The notes: generated by a model not told the origin, from the letters alone. Shown: positions 34,801-46,486, numbered from the stretch's first letter. The stretch: DNA of 64,000 nt from Oopsacas minuta (GCA_024704765.1 JAKMXF010000021.1:25637-89636); one strand, 5' to 3'. Numbers and translations: made by a program.

Positions 34801-36130
34801 TAATTTTTTGTATAAATTGATGCCATTATTACTTATGTATATATAACAACTCTTTTTGTGTGTAATTAAATACTGAAAAATATCCCTATGAATGGAATTC
34901 AGATAACCTGTATAAATGTTGGTATAATTTTATATATGCACAGTATTATATATACGTAATGTTCAGTTTCACATAATTTAGAAGAATTGAATATGGTATT
35001 TAAGATTAACACATTCAGGTGCACAATAATGAATAGCTTTGGATTCTAGTGCTGAAAGCTGAAATATGATTCAAGATACTTCTAATGGGGAATATATAAT
35101 TGGGTAACACAACACAATTATATAGTTTAGTTGATGGTTGTGTTGTTAATTAAATAATTAAATAGAAGAAGAATTTAACATTTGAATGGAATCAAAAGTA
35201 CCAAGACTCTGTTTCTCTTCAATATATTTATTCCCAAAAGAGAATAGTATTATTAAACTATTTCGAAAGGTACTTACCATAGACATTCATACATGATATC
35301 AAGCGAAGTCAAATCGCTATAACACCCTATTTGAATTTGCTAGGAAATCTCTTTATCTAAGCATGATCTATCCCCAAATGGTAATTATCAAATTTCTGAA
35401 ACATTATTCTAAGTAACTATTTCAAAATTTCAAATTATATTACAAGTCGTATTACCATATGATATTTAATTGAATAGGTTCCCACACATCGCGATTTGGT
35501 AATAGTTGAAAGAAAATTAGAATGGGAGCTATGACAAGTATGATAATCTTACTCTCTATACGTAAATGTGCGATAGAATTAAAGATAGTAATATCACAAT
35601 ACACTTGTATTAAGAAAGGCAATGAAAATTGAGCAAAAAATACATAAATAAAAAGTAGTAGTAACCCCTTGGGTATCTAAGGAAAATGAATTATAGACTA
35701 CAATGGGAAGATAGCAAGAATTTTGAGGCGATTCTGATGATAAAGAATTTCCAGAATAGAGTTCAAAGTTAAGAGCTAATAATTCACTTAAAAAGAGAAA
35801 TTATCAATTTTTAGACGGTTGAAGTGGTTGAGAATTTTCAGTAGTTGTAGATAAAATTGACATTGGTATAAACGATTATATCTCAAAAATAGATGACTAT
35901 CAATATAATTGAGATTCAGTTAGATTTAGGGTAAGAAACATGAGTTTAAAATGACCCTACTTTATGTAGTACCCCTTAATGCCCCCCTACCAACTAAAAG
36001 TACCAATTGCCACAACTTAGTGCGTATTCAATATTTATCAATGAACTCAATTCACATAAACGTTCATGTGGCACAATTTTAAAAACCAATTTTCAGAATC
36101 TAATTCGAACTTTGAGGTGATGTAGTTAAA
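31850..36130 (+). repeat. Diverged duplicated unit, copy A
   Basis: Colinear blocks match copy B at about 40180-45700. For example AGTGAACAAGTTGTGGA with CTCTGGAGTTGACTTTGAGATTG (about 32287-32350 and 42537-42597), TCGAACCATCTTGAGAG (34746, against 44932) and GTAAGAAACATGAGTTT (35932, against 45533). Copy A contains neither the MULE nor the palindromic element found in copy B, so it preserves both empty sites (near 31992-32000 and 34640). Possible coding remnants include EPIHLPKVHNPKCDVESE with VDTLLEVSSGVDFEIES (about 32250-32350) and FVQGPFVEYMYTSKQIELLK (about 32815-32875). I do not recognise these proteins. The unit may be a large, old transposon or a segmental duplication. Confidence 0.65.
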
Positions 36131-36549
36131 TAAATTTGTATACATAAGCAATTGATCAAAAAGTTTATATAAATGTAAAACATTTACACAAAATCATATT
36201 CATATAACGTTCAAATCACTTCTATTGAACGAGATTAATCCGTAAAATCTGAAGTGGGATAAGTTAGCGATTGAAGTATACATGATCGAATAGTCTGCGA
36301 AATCCACACTCGTCACATACACATATATAAAGTAATTCCGTCTTAATAGTATAGACGTTTGTATATGTCTAAATTACTTTATTACCTGTTATAATAAAAT
36401 TAAGTCCAAACATCAATGAATATCGTTCTTTCTCAATTAACATGTAAATAGACAACCACATTTATGTGATTATAGTAGAGTAGGCCTGTAACTACTTTGA
36501 GTTAGCTATTATATAGTGCACTTGCAACGGATTTTGAGTAACCAATTAT

Positions 36550-37000
36550 AGTCACAGATAGTGCTGGTTCACTGACTCATGTATTGGGTCATTGGGCCAT
36601 TGGGCAATGGTTACAATGTGTGGCCCATGGTCCACTCTGAAGTGAACCAGAATAAAATACAAAGAGTCAAAAATACATCTTTCATAGAATGTGGTTAGGA
36701 CATTTAGAACTGATACGGGCCTATCTATAGTTATTCCTTTGATAAATATCGCCACGTTTGTGAACTGCTATTACTTTGGTTATTTTCCATATATTAGGGA
36801 ATATAGCGGTTTGAAATAGAATATTTAGTATTCTGTCTATGATGGAACAATTATTTCTGTTGATAGTTTCAGAATTCTTGGAAAAATCGATCAGGTCCTG
36901 TCAAAAGTCTAGCAATAGTGCTTGCATCAATATATGGTATCGCAAAGTCAATCTCATTTCACACCTGGAGGAAAAAAATTCATTTAGTGCGGTGACTATT
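36550..37000 (-). pseudogene. LINE reverse transcriptase fragment
   Basis: The minus strand reads DIDASTIARLLTGPDRFFQ, then, in another frame, ILNILFQTAIFPNIWKITKV, IAVHKRGDIYQRNNYR and PVSVLNVLTTFYERCIFDSL. This is the standard start of a non-LTR reverse transcriptase fingers region (pattern F-P-x2-W-K-x3-V-x-P-x-x-K-x-G-D followed by N-Y-R-P-x-S). The catalytic YADD region is not present, so this is a short relic. The clade (jockey-like or other) cannot be assigned from this piece. Confidence 0.75.
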
Positions 37001-37117
37001 TTACCAGAAAGGACCGTAGTGGGATCAAAATGTCCAGGACTAATCTACTGCAATATACATGAACTGATCATTGAAAATAATTGCTATATAATTCTGTCAA
37101 CAAATTCATTTTTGGAT

Positions 37118-37918
37118 CTGTATATTTTTGATCGAATTTTATGTAGAAGTATGATCGAATTTTATGTAGAAGTTTGATCAAATTTTCTTACGTCGAACTA
37201 GTGATCGAATGAAAAAAAGGGCAAATTTTGATCAAAGTTCCACTAAAATGTCTCCAATCGAAATTTGATGGAAAAATTGAGGAATTTTAATGAAAAATGG
37301 GAACTTTGGTCAAAAATGAGAACTTTGATCGAAAATGAGAACTTTGATCAAAAATGGGAAGTTGAACAAATGAGAAATTTGAGCGAAAATGGGAACTTTG
37401 AGCGAAAATGGAGAAAATACAACAAAAAAATCCAACGATACGCCATTTTACAAAGAATAATAATAATCAGTCCAAAAAAATTCCATCCAATCATAAAATT
37501 AGCATAAATTCCACATTCCCATCCTTTAGTAGCTAATAACGAAACACTAATAAATACTCCCAGAGCCATAAGGAAGCGAAATAAATCCCTAATACCCACC
37601 CAATGGTACTCTTTCTAACTAATAAAATATAAAGTTCGTGTGGAATTTATGTTAAATTTTTGATTGGATGAAGTTTTTTGGATTGATTAATATTAATCTC
37701 TGTAAAATGGCGTATCGTTGGATTTAATTGTTGTATTTTCTCCGTTTTCGATCAAAGTTCCCCTTTTCGTTCAAAATTCTACAATTTTTCGATCAAAGTT
37801 CGACTGGAGACATTCTTGTAGAACTTTGATCAAAATTTTCCTTTTTCATCATTCAATCAAAGTTCGACATAAGAAAATTTGATCAAAGTTCTACATAAAA
37901 TTCGATCAAAATATACAG
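37118..37918. mobile_element. Foldback element with internal GATCAAAGTT repeats, about 800 bp
   Basis: The left end CTGTATATTTTTGATCGAAT and the right end (inverted CTGTATATTTTGATCGAATT) match, and the arms remain complementary through blocks such as AAATTTTCTTACGTCGAAC and AATGTCTCCAATCGAA. Within both arms a 19-22 base unit around GAACTTTGATCAAAAATGAG is tandemly repeated (about 37290-37410 and, inverted, 37740-37910). Inner blocks (TCCAACGATACGCCATTTTA, ATTCCATCCAATCA) are also mirrored. No coding capacity. No target duplication was resolved. Confidence 0.8.
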
Positions 37919-38825
37919 CTGCAAATGGATGTTTAACATTTTATTATACTTTTACAACAACAAAAACAATTTGATCAAATATAATTGATAATAGTGCAGT
38001 TCGCTCTCTGGGTGGTTGCACAGAGCGCTTCGGCCGTACATTCGGGGAGCCTGCGTCTATTTAGCTGAAGGTAAAAGCTGCCAAATTTCTTATAGTGTTT
38101 GCGTTGCCATCCGAAAGGATATACCTAAACTACGTCGTCAAAATTGAAATTAAAGACTAAATTATCCATGCTCCACACTAATATATAAATAGTTTCCTTC
38201 AGTGGCACTTTGATGTCGAAATGCTCAAATTTTCAAAGTTGATAATCGCAGAGCAAAATGCAAAAATGTGATTTTCGATTATCCCAAGAGGTGAAAATTA
38301 TGTTCATCATCCACCAGATAGAGACTGATTGATGCAAAGATCGGCGCCAATGATTATAAGGTTTGGGAAGCTGAGTGTATACTAAATGCATGCCACATGA
38401 TTTAGATATAACATTGGAAAGTTTTCGCGTTTTTGGTAAATATTGGGTAAAATATGAATATTGGCAGAGCAACATCCCAGATGAAAACTTTTGAAACAGT
38501 AAATGTATCAGTTTCCTTGTAACAAGGTTTCAAATCAGGAGCACATTTAGAAATATTTACTAAGTACTCTCTCAGATGACGAGATGTGGGCTGGAATGAG
38601 TTTGGACAGACTTGTGAGTAATATAAAAATATATAACATATGCATTCTGGTCAAAAAGTAAAATGTAATTAGAGGGCAACCAATAAATTACCAAGGACTG
38701 AATTGACATATCACTGGGGAATGGTCCAAGTACATCAAATAATACAAGAGCCTTATAGTATAAAATGAAAAGAAGTACGCAGATGATGCAAAAAATATAA
38801 TACAGAATCTACGAAAAAGAAGCTA
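37919..38825. other. AT-rich stretch, no recognised gene
   Basis: A more GC-rich block at 37998-38050 (CTGGGTGGTTGCACAGAGCG and onward) is noted, with no gene assigned. The last about 25 bp (near 38801-38825) still match the third arm copy near 56203. Confidence 0.4.
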
Positions 38826-39815
38826 GCAGCCAATTCAAATTTAAATAACGTGTTCACTTCAATAGTGTATTTGACCGACTAACCGTATATCTAGAGGAAA
38901 CTCTTGTTGTCATCCAAAAGTACAGCATTGGTGGATTACGAAATATCATCGGAATTGTAGAATATGTGTGATGACTTAGCATCGAGGTTTGAAAAGTTTC
39001 CATTCGTGTCAACTATGATCTGTTGTTTGACTGGCTTCTCATTATTATTTTGATACAAATTTTCTTCTATATACTGTTGAGGGCTGGTGGATTATGTGTT
39101 TAAAATTTCTTTTATATAAATATTCATTACTTTTGAAATATTACATTTTGAAAAATTCAACAAATAAGTTAAACTAGAGTTACTTCAGCCACTAATTTGA
39201 CTTACTTATACTCATTAGATTCAAACGAAATTATATCATTGGAAAGAAGAGTGTGGAAGGTTTTAAGTGATATGTTTTGATTATAGGAACTTATACTTTT
39301 AGTCACTTTTGGTTCAGATTTTTAGTGTATGGCTCCCTTGATTTTGTCCACCTAAATGTCAGAATTCGATTCTGAAATTTTATATGCATACTAGGGTGAT
39401 ATGGACGTTTACTAAATTCAATTTCATTAAACAATATTTACAACTCGCGGAGCCAGAAGAAATCAAATTTAAGGTGCTTGTGAGAGTGGTAGGGGATGAA
39501 TCATATTCTACATAAAGCACAGTCGGTTCAAACTCATGTTTCTTATCCCAATTCCTACTGAATTTTAATTATTTTGTACTAATCAATAGTTGAGACATAG
39601 ACATTTATAACAATATCGATATTTTCGTGAAACGATACAAATTTTCACCAGCAACGCCATGCAAAATTGATAATTTCTTAGGTTTTCTATTTATCAAGAA
39701 TTTCAACTTTTCCATCAAGTCTTGAAGTTATTCCTCTTGAGAACACCCTCATAATTATAGATACCTTCTTTCGTATCTTATTGTTCTATTCTTTAAATAA
39801 CATTGGGGTCTCTAG
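38826..39815 (-). repeat. Left arm of a nearly identical 990-bp inverted repeat
   Basis: It begins GCAGCCAATTCAAATTTAAA and ends CATTGGGGTCTCTAG. The reverse complement is nearly identical to 45264-46252 across the whole length; in the stretches compared by eye only about one difference per 100-200 bases was seen. The minus strand holds a coding remnant (VDTNGNFSNLDAKSSHIFYN) shared with the right arm and, diverged, with 56203-56450. Confidence 0.88.
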
Positions 39816-40318
39816 TAATGTTTCTACATTTGTGGTAATATACTTGAAGAGCTCATTTTCATTTTGAGCCAATGTTGGACCTCATTTTTATGCATACAAG
39901 TAAATACGTACGTACCTAGTAACAAGTACGTCAATCTTATGATATTTTCTTCGGGACTAACATATCTAATTTATTCTCAACACCTATATTTGGTTTTGTA
40001 TGGTGATAAATATAAAATATATAAGTAAACCTGTAGCTGACTGTTCAATATATCAGTTCCATCGTTTTGTTAATCAATATTTGCACTTAAATTCGACTTA
40101 TGAGAGGAAATGTTTCTTTTATGTAGGTATCAACTGCCTCTGATTTAACGGTCTATAACAATTCGACGGAGTGGATTAAGTTAACTGTATTGATAAAAAT
40201 AATTCTGAAAAAACTTATTTCTGCATTAGATCGGAAGTACTGATGTTGGGTAGATGCGCAAAATTGTATGTGTTATCTAATGCTAGAAATATATCTGCAT
40301 TTTGAATACACTAATGCA
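39816..40318. other. Interior of the inverted-repeat unit, start of duplicated copy B
   Basis: From about 40180 the sequence resembles 31850-31992 (TTATCTAATGCTAGAAATAT against TTATCTAATGTTCGAAATAT). The part before that has no recognised content. Confidence 0.5.
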
Positions 40319-40328
40319 TGTTTTGTTG

Positions 40329-42202
40329 GGGAAACGGAACTTTCATCTCAGGAAATTTGGTATCCGAAATTTGGTCTCTTGGAATTTTCGTTGTTGTTTA
40401 ATTTATCCTTTATTTCAAGTTGTAATTAGGACAATTATGTGTTTAATAAGTGAATAGTAGAATTATGAATAAAGTATAGATGAAGATATATTGAAAGTCA
40501 AAGTCATATCATATTCCCCTAAGATAGTAATGGTATCCCGATTTCCGTAGTCTGAAACTAATGTTCTGATACGTTCATTACGATCCATTGATATTTTACT
40601 AACTAATTTCCTCTGGCCAGCCTCCCACTCTACTACTGTTGCTTTCCTGAATGGACTGCTCTCTCTGTAATACATTCAAGAATTTGGAGATTGTTGGGTG
40701 AGACAAGCTATGCTAGTTTGGAACGCATTGTGCCAACCCTCAGCAACAATATTCGCGCGAACTAGTTCTGCTTGCTCCCTTTCATACAAATTCAAAATTC
40801 TGATAGCGAATTGAATTGTGGAACTCTTCTACTTTGATCTGAAAGTCGTTTACCAATATAACTATCCTCAAAGTACGTTGCTAGATTCAGTGCTGACGCG
40901 GGAAAGTCTTGCAGAATAATAGTGAAACAATCAACAACGTCTTGTTCCGAAACAAATGTAAGGCTTGGTAACATTATTAAACAGAAACCAAATTCAAATT
41001 CTGACTGGTGCTGCCCTGTAAATTCTTCAGATTATATCTTTCGGTATATATTTGGGGAAGGTGAAAAAGATACATCCCGAAATTACGGCGAGAAAATGTT
41101 CATCGAAAGCATTAATTTCCACCTTTTCAAAGTTGACCATAATATTCGTAGGATTCAAGCCAGGGGATAATTCGAGAAGTTTCGAAGAAGCATACTATAG
41201 AGACAGTCTCTTTTATCTTGGAGGAGGGCGTATACACAGGGATAGACATATCCATCCTTCTCAGCATGCATCGTGTACAATTGAAAGAGGTATTCAGGAA
41301 CTACTTTAAATGTTTCGTCAACGTACCCTGTGTAGGATTTTTCGAGAAGTGAGAGAAATTTGGGTGTGGAGAAACAATCATTTGTTTATTGTCACCATAT
41401 CCGGAATCATATAGCAAAAAAGGTTCTTGTTTAAGGGTAATTTCGTATTGGGGGGATCAAGATTTCGGCAGCACATGTTGGGTTACCACGACTTAGTTGA
41501 GAAACTTACTTGTAATTCCGGATAGTTATTTTAACAGAGTTTAAGTTGGGGAGCTTTAATATACTTGATGAAGGCATTTGTTCAATCCCAATAGATAATA
41601 TAGCTCTCGAACTCTCTTCAGAATTGAAAGCTCGTTGTTTACATAATTATACCTTTTGAACATCACAATACGTGCGGGATCTGATCCATGAGTATGACCA
41701 TCTTCAATTTGATACATATATGTAGGTTTAATAACTAGACTATCTCTTGCGTAGATCCGAGCTTTACAAACTCCTCGTTTTTCACATATCCACTGCTTAA
41801 TATTATCCACCGACGTAACCAAAGTATATGCAAATCCCCTGATAGCAGCTTTATCTTTTCGTCGAGTACTCTTGACCAATTCAATAGAGAAAACTTCAGC
41901 CATATTAAAGTATGTTACGTTTGAGTTAAAGAAGAAACACATATAATTAAGATGTTAATAGTCTCGAATTGCTTACACGATAGGTTTTGGGTTAGTATGT
42001 GTATTTTAATCAAGATTGCCAGCTAGATTTTAAACAAATCAAAAATATTCAAATGCAACACCTATATTAATGTTATCATAAGAAATTTATATGCCCGTGA
42101 TTTGTACTTAAGAAACACTTCGATATGAAAATTCCAGAAACGAGATTTCCAAAGAGGCCAAATTTCCGGATACGAAATTTCCTAGATGAAAGTTCCGCCA
42201 TT
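40329..42202 (-). mobile_element. Mutator-like element (MULE) with FLYWCH gene, about 1.87 kb
   Basis: Terminal inverted repeats of about 75 bp: the left reads GGAACTTTCATCTCAGGAAA and the right inverted reads GGAACTTTCATCTAGGAAAT; both go on through TTTGGYCTCTTTGGAA-like sequence. A 10-bp target duplication with one mismatch flanks it (TGTTTTGTTG at 40319-40328, TGTTTTATTG at 42203-42212), in the 8-11 bp range of MULEs. Copy A of the duplicated unit shows the uninterrupted site GCATGTGTTTATTGATGAG near 31989. One gene on the minus strand. Confidence 0.88.
40463..41903 (-). pseudogene. FLYWCH zinc-finger MULE transposase
   Basis: It starts MAEVFSIELVKSTRRKDKA at 41903. The FLYWCH finger follows (IRGFAYTLV, KQWICEKRGVCKARI, and the histidines of DGHTHG). 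Past stops and shifts come FLLYDSGYGDNKQMI, VDETFKVVPEYLFQLYTMHA (the first catalytic Asp of MULE, normally in a DGTFK motif, seen here as DETFK), YPCVYALLQDKRDCLY, then MLPSLTFVSEQDVVDCF, LNLATYFEDSYIGKR, ANIVAEGWHNAFQ and a C-terminus at 40463. Domain order (FLYWCH then MULE) is typical of animal MULE elements. At least five breaks lie between 40680 and 41550. Cut-and-paste transposase by family; this copy is inactive. Confidence 0.85.
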
Positions 42203-42389
42203 TGTTTTATTGATGAGTGTTTCCATTTCATTAAAGTTTTCACGGGTTCTCATAGCAAATAGCTCTGTTGAGTGTAGACCACTGATACCTTTGTGGTTAG
42301 TTCTAACACAACCAAGTCATAGTTTAGTATATCAAATGTTTTGTAAAAATATGTCTGGTTATGTGGAAGATAATGGGTATTTTCATTAG

Positions 42390-42614
42390 TTGGGTTCGGA
42401 AGAAAGAAAGGAATTCAATACTAATGGTACTACTATCTTACAAAATGTTTATTCTGAATACCTAGTTCGTGTTGAAAGTATAATTATGGAACCAATTCCC
42501 CCTCCCAAGGTTCACAATCCTAAGTGTAATGTAGAAAGTGAACAAGTTGTGGATACATTGCTAGAGGTTAGCTCTGGAGTTGACTTTGAGATTGAAAGTT
42601 GTGAATCTGGGTAA
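42390..42614 (+). pseudogene. Unrecognised coding remnant in duplicated unit
   Basis: Acidic, open for about 74 codons; its homologue at 32250-32400 in copy A keeps reading on in the same frame with KFGEFYLEITEWDSLCITDS, so the gene once extended further. No known domain, signal peptide or membrane segment is seen. It could belong to a large transposon, a virus-derived insert or a host gene. No function is proposed. Confidence 0.45.
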
Positions 42615-43937
42615 TTGTATCTCGAAATAACATAATGGGAGATAGTGTGTGCATTACTGATTCGGACCATGGAATGTCATTGATCAATTGTTGGACGCAT
42701 ATGAGTCGGTGCAAGGTGGCGGGGTCCTCCCCAGGAAATATGTCAGGGAAGCCTGGACCTATCTCGCCCTAGGATGCCAGGCAATTGGTCTCTCCTCTGC
42801 CCCTCCAGATCATCATAAAATTTGAAAGTTCTACGCCTATGATTGGACGAATGTATTTTCTTCCAAGTTTTATGAGGAATATGGGTGTGTTGAAGTTCAC
42901 CAAATCAAATAATTTTCGATTTTCAGTTATTTTGAGATAAATTCATTATTGAGAACTATGATTTTCTAGAGAGAGCATCGAAACTAATTAGTCGGGGGGC
43001 ACCCAAAGTTGTTACGGGTCTGGCTAGATCAGATTGTAAACTCCTTAATTGTAGAGCATATGTATTTCATATTGGGGACAAGAAATAGTTAAATAATTTT
43101 GTAATTGTCAAGTTTTATTCTGAAGGATCTCTTTCAACTCCCTATACAGATGGTACAAGTGTTATAGTAGTAAATTTCTTGTAGCGAGCGCAGAAATATT
43201 GGAAAATTGCTAGATAATTATTCTGTGACTAAATATTTAAAAGTAATTCAATGATTCTGAAAAATAGAAAGATTTGTAGTGGCAATTAAACATATTTAAA
43301 ATCCGCGAACGTTTAATGAAAGTTAAATCAGAAAGAAAACTTAAAAATTTAATGTTACTACTGTTTTACATCAGTGAACAGCTCATGTAATACACAGGAT
43401 CAGTTACAATATAGATAATAAGTACAAAATGGATAAAAGATCAAGAGAATATTCCTACATGTTTTTGGCCGGATCACAATTTGCAAAAATTTGTATGAAA
43501 TTGAACATCGTTTTTGAATTATCATGAAAATTTTATGTTTTGAATAACGATCCAATTATCATGAGAACAAATTTGCCGAATTAGAAATGTGTGTTAAGTG
43601 TGAGATATAAATTAGTAATGAAATACCGGAGGAATATTAGAATGAAGCCAGTGTAAATTTAATGCTGTAACTTACGGGAAAAGTCTCCCTTTGGTAAGCT
43701 TTCAAAAATTTATGAGAATACAAAATCCAAGATCAATGTTATTGAAAAAACCTTGATATTGGAGTCAATGTTTCTGAAGTAAAGAAAAATAATGTATTTT
43801 ACTATCCAAAATTAATTGATTCTTTATTTCACAAGGTTTTGTTTAAACAGGCAGCAACGCTAGTGATGAAATTGGTTTAGGATACGAAATGGAAATTTTC
43901 ATACAGTATAATTTGGAATTATTCATTGCAGAAATTA

Positions 43938-44849
43938 CAGTCAGGGGACAAAAGTATTCGAACACACAAATATATTGTCATAAATTGCATACTCATTCCC
44001 GCTCCTATAAATTGTGTAATCTATATTCGTAGCTGCTATCTAGTAATTTGCATAGAATAACGTATGTTTTTCACGAATTTCAAAAAATATCTTCGATTTA
44101 CACTTTTTGAAGGCGTTAATTATTAATAATTATTAGATAATTATTGATATTCAAAATATGTGGTGATTCAAAACCTATTAAGAATCTATAATTTCTGACT
44201 AGATATTTGAATTCTACGTAGGCGAGTTACCTCAGATTGAAATTTTCTATTGGACTGAACAATTTTTACCAAAGTTATAGAAGAATTTCAATTTGTTCCA
44301 CTTGTGCCACTTTTTTCAAAAGTGGCACAGGTGGCAGGAAAAAGCGCCACTGCAAGGAAATCAACTAGGTTAGGAAGAATAAGTCGAAGTAATATTTTCG
44401 AATGATATGACTATGCTAACCCTAGAAATCCAAAATAACCTCTTGGTAGCGGCCACTCGTGCCACCTTGGGAAAAAGGTGGCACAAATTGAACAAATTGA
44501 AATTCTTCTATAACTTTGGTAAAAATTGTTCAATCCGATTGAAAATTCAATCTGGGGTAGCTCGCCTACGTAGTATTCAAATATCAAGTCAGAAATTATA
44601 GATTCTTAATAGGCTTTGAATTAGCACATATTTTGAATATCAATAAAAATCTGATAATTATTTATAATTAACACCTTCAAAAAGTGTAAATCAAAACATT
44701 TTTTTGAAATTCTTGAAAAACATATGCTATTCTATGCAAATTACTAGATAGCAGCTACGAATATAGATTACACAATATTTAGGAGCGGGAAAGAGTATAC
44801 AATTTATGACAATATATTTGTGTGTTCGAATACTTTCGCCCCCTGACTG
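43938..44849. mobile_element. 912-bp palindromic (foldback) TA element, copy 2
   Basis: Same structure, orientation and length as 24931-25842, with scattered substitutions. TA lies on both sides (43936-43937 and 44850-44851). The empty site is seen in copy A near 34640 (TTCGTTGCAGAATTAATATA against TTCATTGCAGAAATTA then the element). No coding capacity; short frames inside are shadows of the palindrome. Confidence 0.94.
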
Positions 44850-45263
44850 TATACAAATTTTTGTGTATTGCTTTAGTGATGAATGATAAAAAAGCTCTGA
44901 ATACTAACTATAAATTTATCTATTTGAACCATCATGAGGGAGAAGTGCTATGCTGTGAGAGTGGCATATATACTATCATTTTAATTATCTGAGGTATTAG
45001 ACAAGTAACGTATATCAACTCATTATGTGTGCAGGTTAACTACAAAAGGTCCATAAATATATTTGTTGAAACAAGTTGCAATGGGAACTATAACAAGTAT
45101 AACGATATGACTTTCTATACATGCTGACAATCTAACATGTGTTGAATAATCTTACGAGTATGGTGTGTGCAGTAATGACCATCTTAAAGCACAATAATTA
45201 AAGTGAAGCAACTGAGGAGAATGAGAAAACAAATAAAATATATATAAAAATCATAAAAAAGCA

Positions 45264-46252
45264 CTAGAGACCCCAATGTTATTTAAAGAATAGAACAATA
45301 AGATACGAAAGAAGGTATCTATAATTATGAGGGTGTTCTCAAGAGGAATAACTTCAAGACTTGATGGAAAAGTTGAAATTCTTGATAAATAGAAAACCTA
45401 AGAAATTATCAATTTTGCATGGCGTTGCTGGTGAAAATTTGTATCGTTTCACGAAAATATCGATATTGTTATAAATGTCTATGTCTCAACTATTGATTAG
45501 TACAAAATAATTAAAATTCAGTAGGAATTGGGATAAGAAACATGAGTTTGAACCGACTGTGCTTTATGTAGAATATGATTCATCCCCTACCACTCTCACA
45601 AGCACCTTAAATTTGATTTCTTCTGGCTCCGCGAGTTGTAAATATTGTTTAATGAAATTGAATTTAGTAAACGTCCATATCACCCTAGTATGCATATAAA
45701 ATTTCAGAATCGAATTCTGACATTTGGGTGGACAAAATCAAGGGAGCCATACACTAAAATCTGAACCAAAAGTGACTAAAAGTATAAGTTCCTATAATCA
45801 AAACATATCACTTAAAACCTTCCACACTCTTCTTTCCAATGATATAATTTCGTTTGAATCTAATGAGTATAAGTAAGTCAAATTAGTGGCTGAAGTAACT
45901 CTAGTTTAACTTATTTGTTGAATTTTTCAAAATGTAATATTTCAAAAGTAATGAATATTTATATAAAAGAAATTTTAAACACATAATCCACCAGCCCTCA
46001 ACAGTATATAGAAGAAAATTTGTATCAAAATAATAATGAGAAGCCAGTCAAACAACAGATCATAGTTGACACGAATGGAAACTTTTCAAACCTCGATGCT
46101 AAGTCATCACACATATTCTACAATTCCGATGATATTTCGTAATCCACCAATGCTGTACTTTTGGATGACAACAAGAGTTTTCTCTAGATATACGGTTAGT
46201 CGGTCAAATACACTATTGAAGTGAACACGTTATTTACATTTGAATTGGCTGC
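45264..46252 (+). repeat. Right arm of the 990-bp inverted repeat
   Basis: Begins CTAGAGACCCCAATGTTATT and ends GAATTGGCTGC. It is the inverted match of 38826-39815. Its first about 450 bp also align, diverged, with 35640-36130 of copy A, so the right arm is the native end of the duplicated unit and the left arm is probably the inverted duplicate. The plus strand near 46027-46270 reads NNEKPVKQQIIVDTNGNFSN, then STNAVLLDDNKSFL, then TIEVNTLFTFELAAKFF, related to the remnant at 55849-56450. Confidence 0.88.
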
Positions 46253-46315
46253 AAAGTTCTTTCTCGTAAATAATCTTAAATATGAATTCAACAATACAAT
46301 AAACGAAATAAATAC

Positions 46316-46486
46316 AATAAAATTAACCGATATATGAGTCTTCCTATTTGACTTCTGACGGATCCAATCTCATCAGCAATATTTCTTAATGATATATAGA
46401 AACCATCATTTCGTGCAGAGATAACGAGACAGGCAGCTGCTAAATTCAAACGCGATAGTCTTCTATACTTTGAATAATGAAATACT
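46316..46486 (-). CDS. Possible TFIIB/Brf-type cyclin-repeat exon
   Basis: On the minus strand an acceptor (GTGTTTAG) at 46487 opens a frame reading YRRLSRLNLAAACLVISA, RNDGFYISLRNIADEIG and SVRSQIGRLIYRLI, with a possible GT donor after 46316. The pattern (AAACL, then R, then L-x2-I-A-D, then I-G-R-x2-Y) matches one TFIIB core (cyclin-like) repeat, as in TFIIB, Brf1 or Brf2. Zinc-ribbon exons that could belong to the same gene lie upstream on the same strand at 57422-57684 and 56925-57087, about 10 kb away across transposon-filled sequence. Whether they form one gene is inference. Confidence 0.45.

Larger units (their letters stand above)
42213..45263 (+). repeat. Diverged duplicated unit, copy B (main part)
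   Basis: Colinear with copy A (32000-35640). Contains a coding-like frame at 42390-42614 (GSEERKEFNTNGTTILQNVY, YLVRVESIIMEPIPPPKVHN, then the VDTLLEVSSGVDFEIES block seen in copy A) that opens after a stop at 42387-42389. Conserved translation between the two copies in this stretch suggests the unit once encoded a protein. The family is not recognised. The copy is interrupted by the palindromic element at 43938-44849, and a non-homologous insert with GC-rich sequence lies at about 42700-42835. Confidence 0.65.

Noticed and set aside
36839-37177. 112-codon plus-strand frame as a gene
   Set aside because: It overlaps the LINE reverse transcriptase remnant on the opposite strand and enters the foldback element.
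44407-44601. Coding frame inside the palindromic element
   Set aside because: It runs through the complementary arm and loop, is not open in the other 912-bp copy, and is a by-product of the palindrome.
38826-46252. Calling the inverted-repeat unit a Polinton/Maverick element
   Set aside because: The terminal repeat length would fit, but no polymerase B, integrase, ATPase or protease gene was recognised, and no 6-bp target duplication was found.
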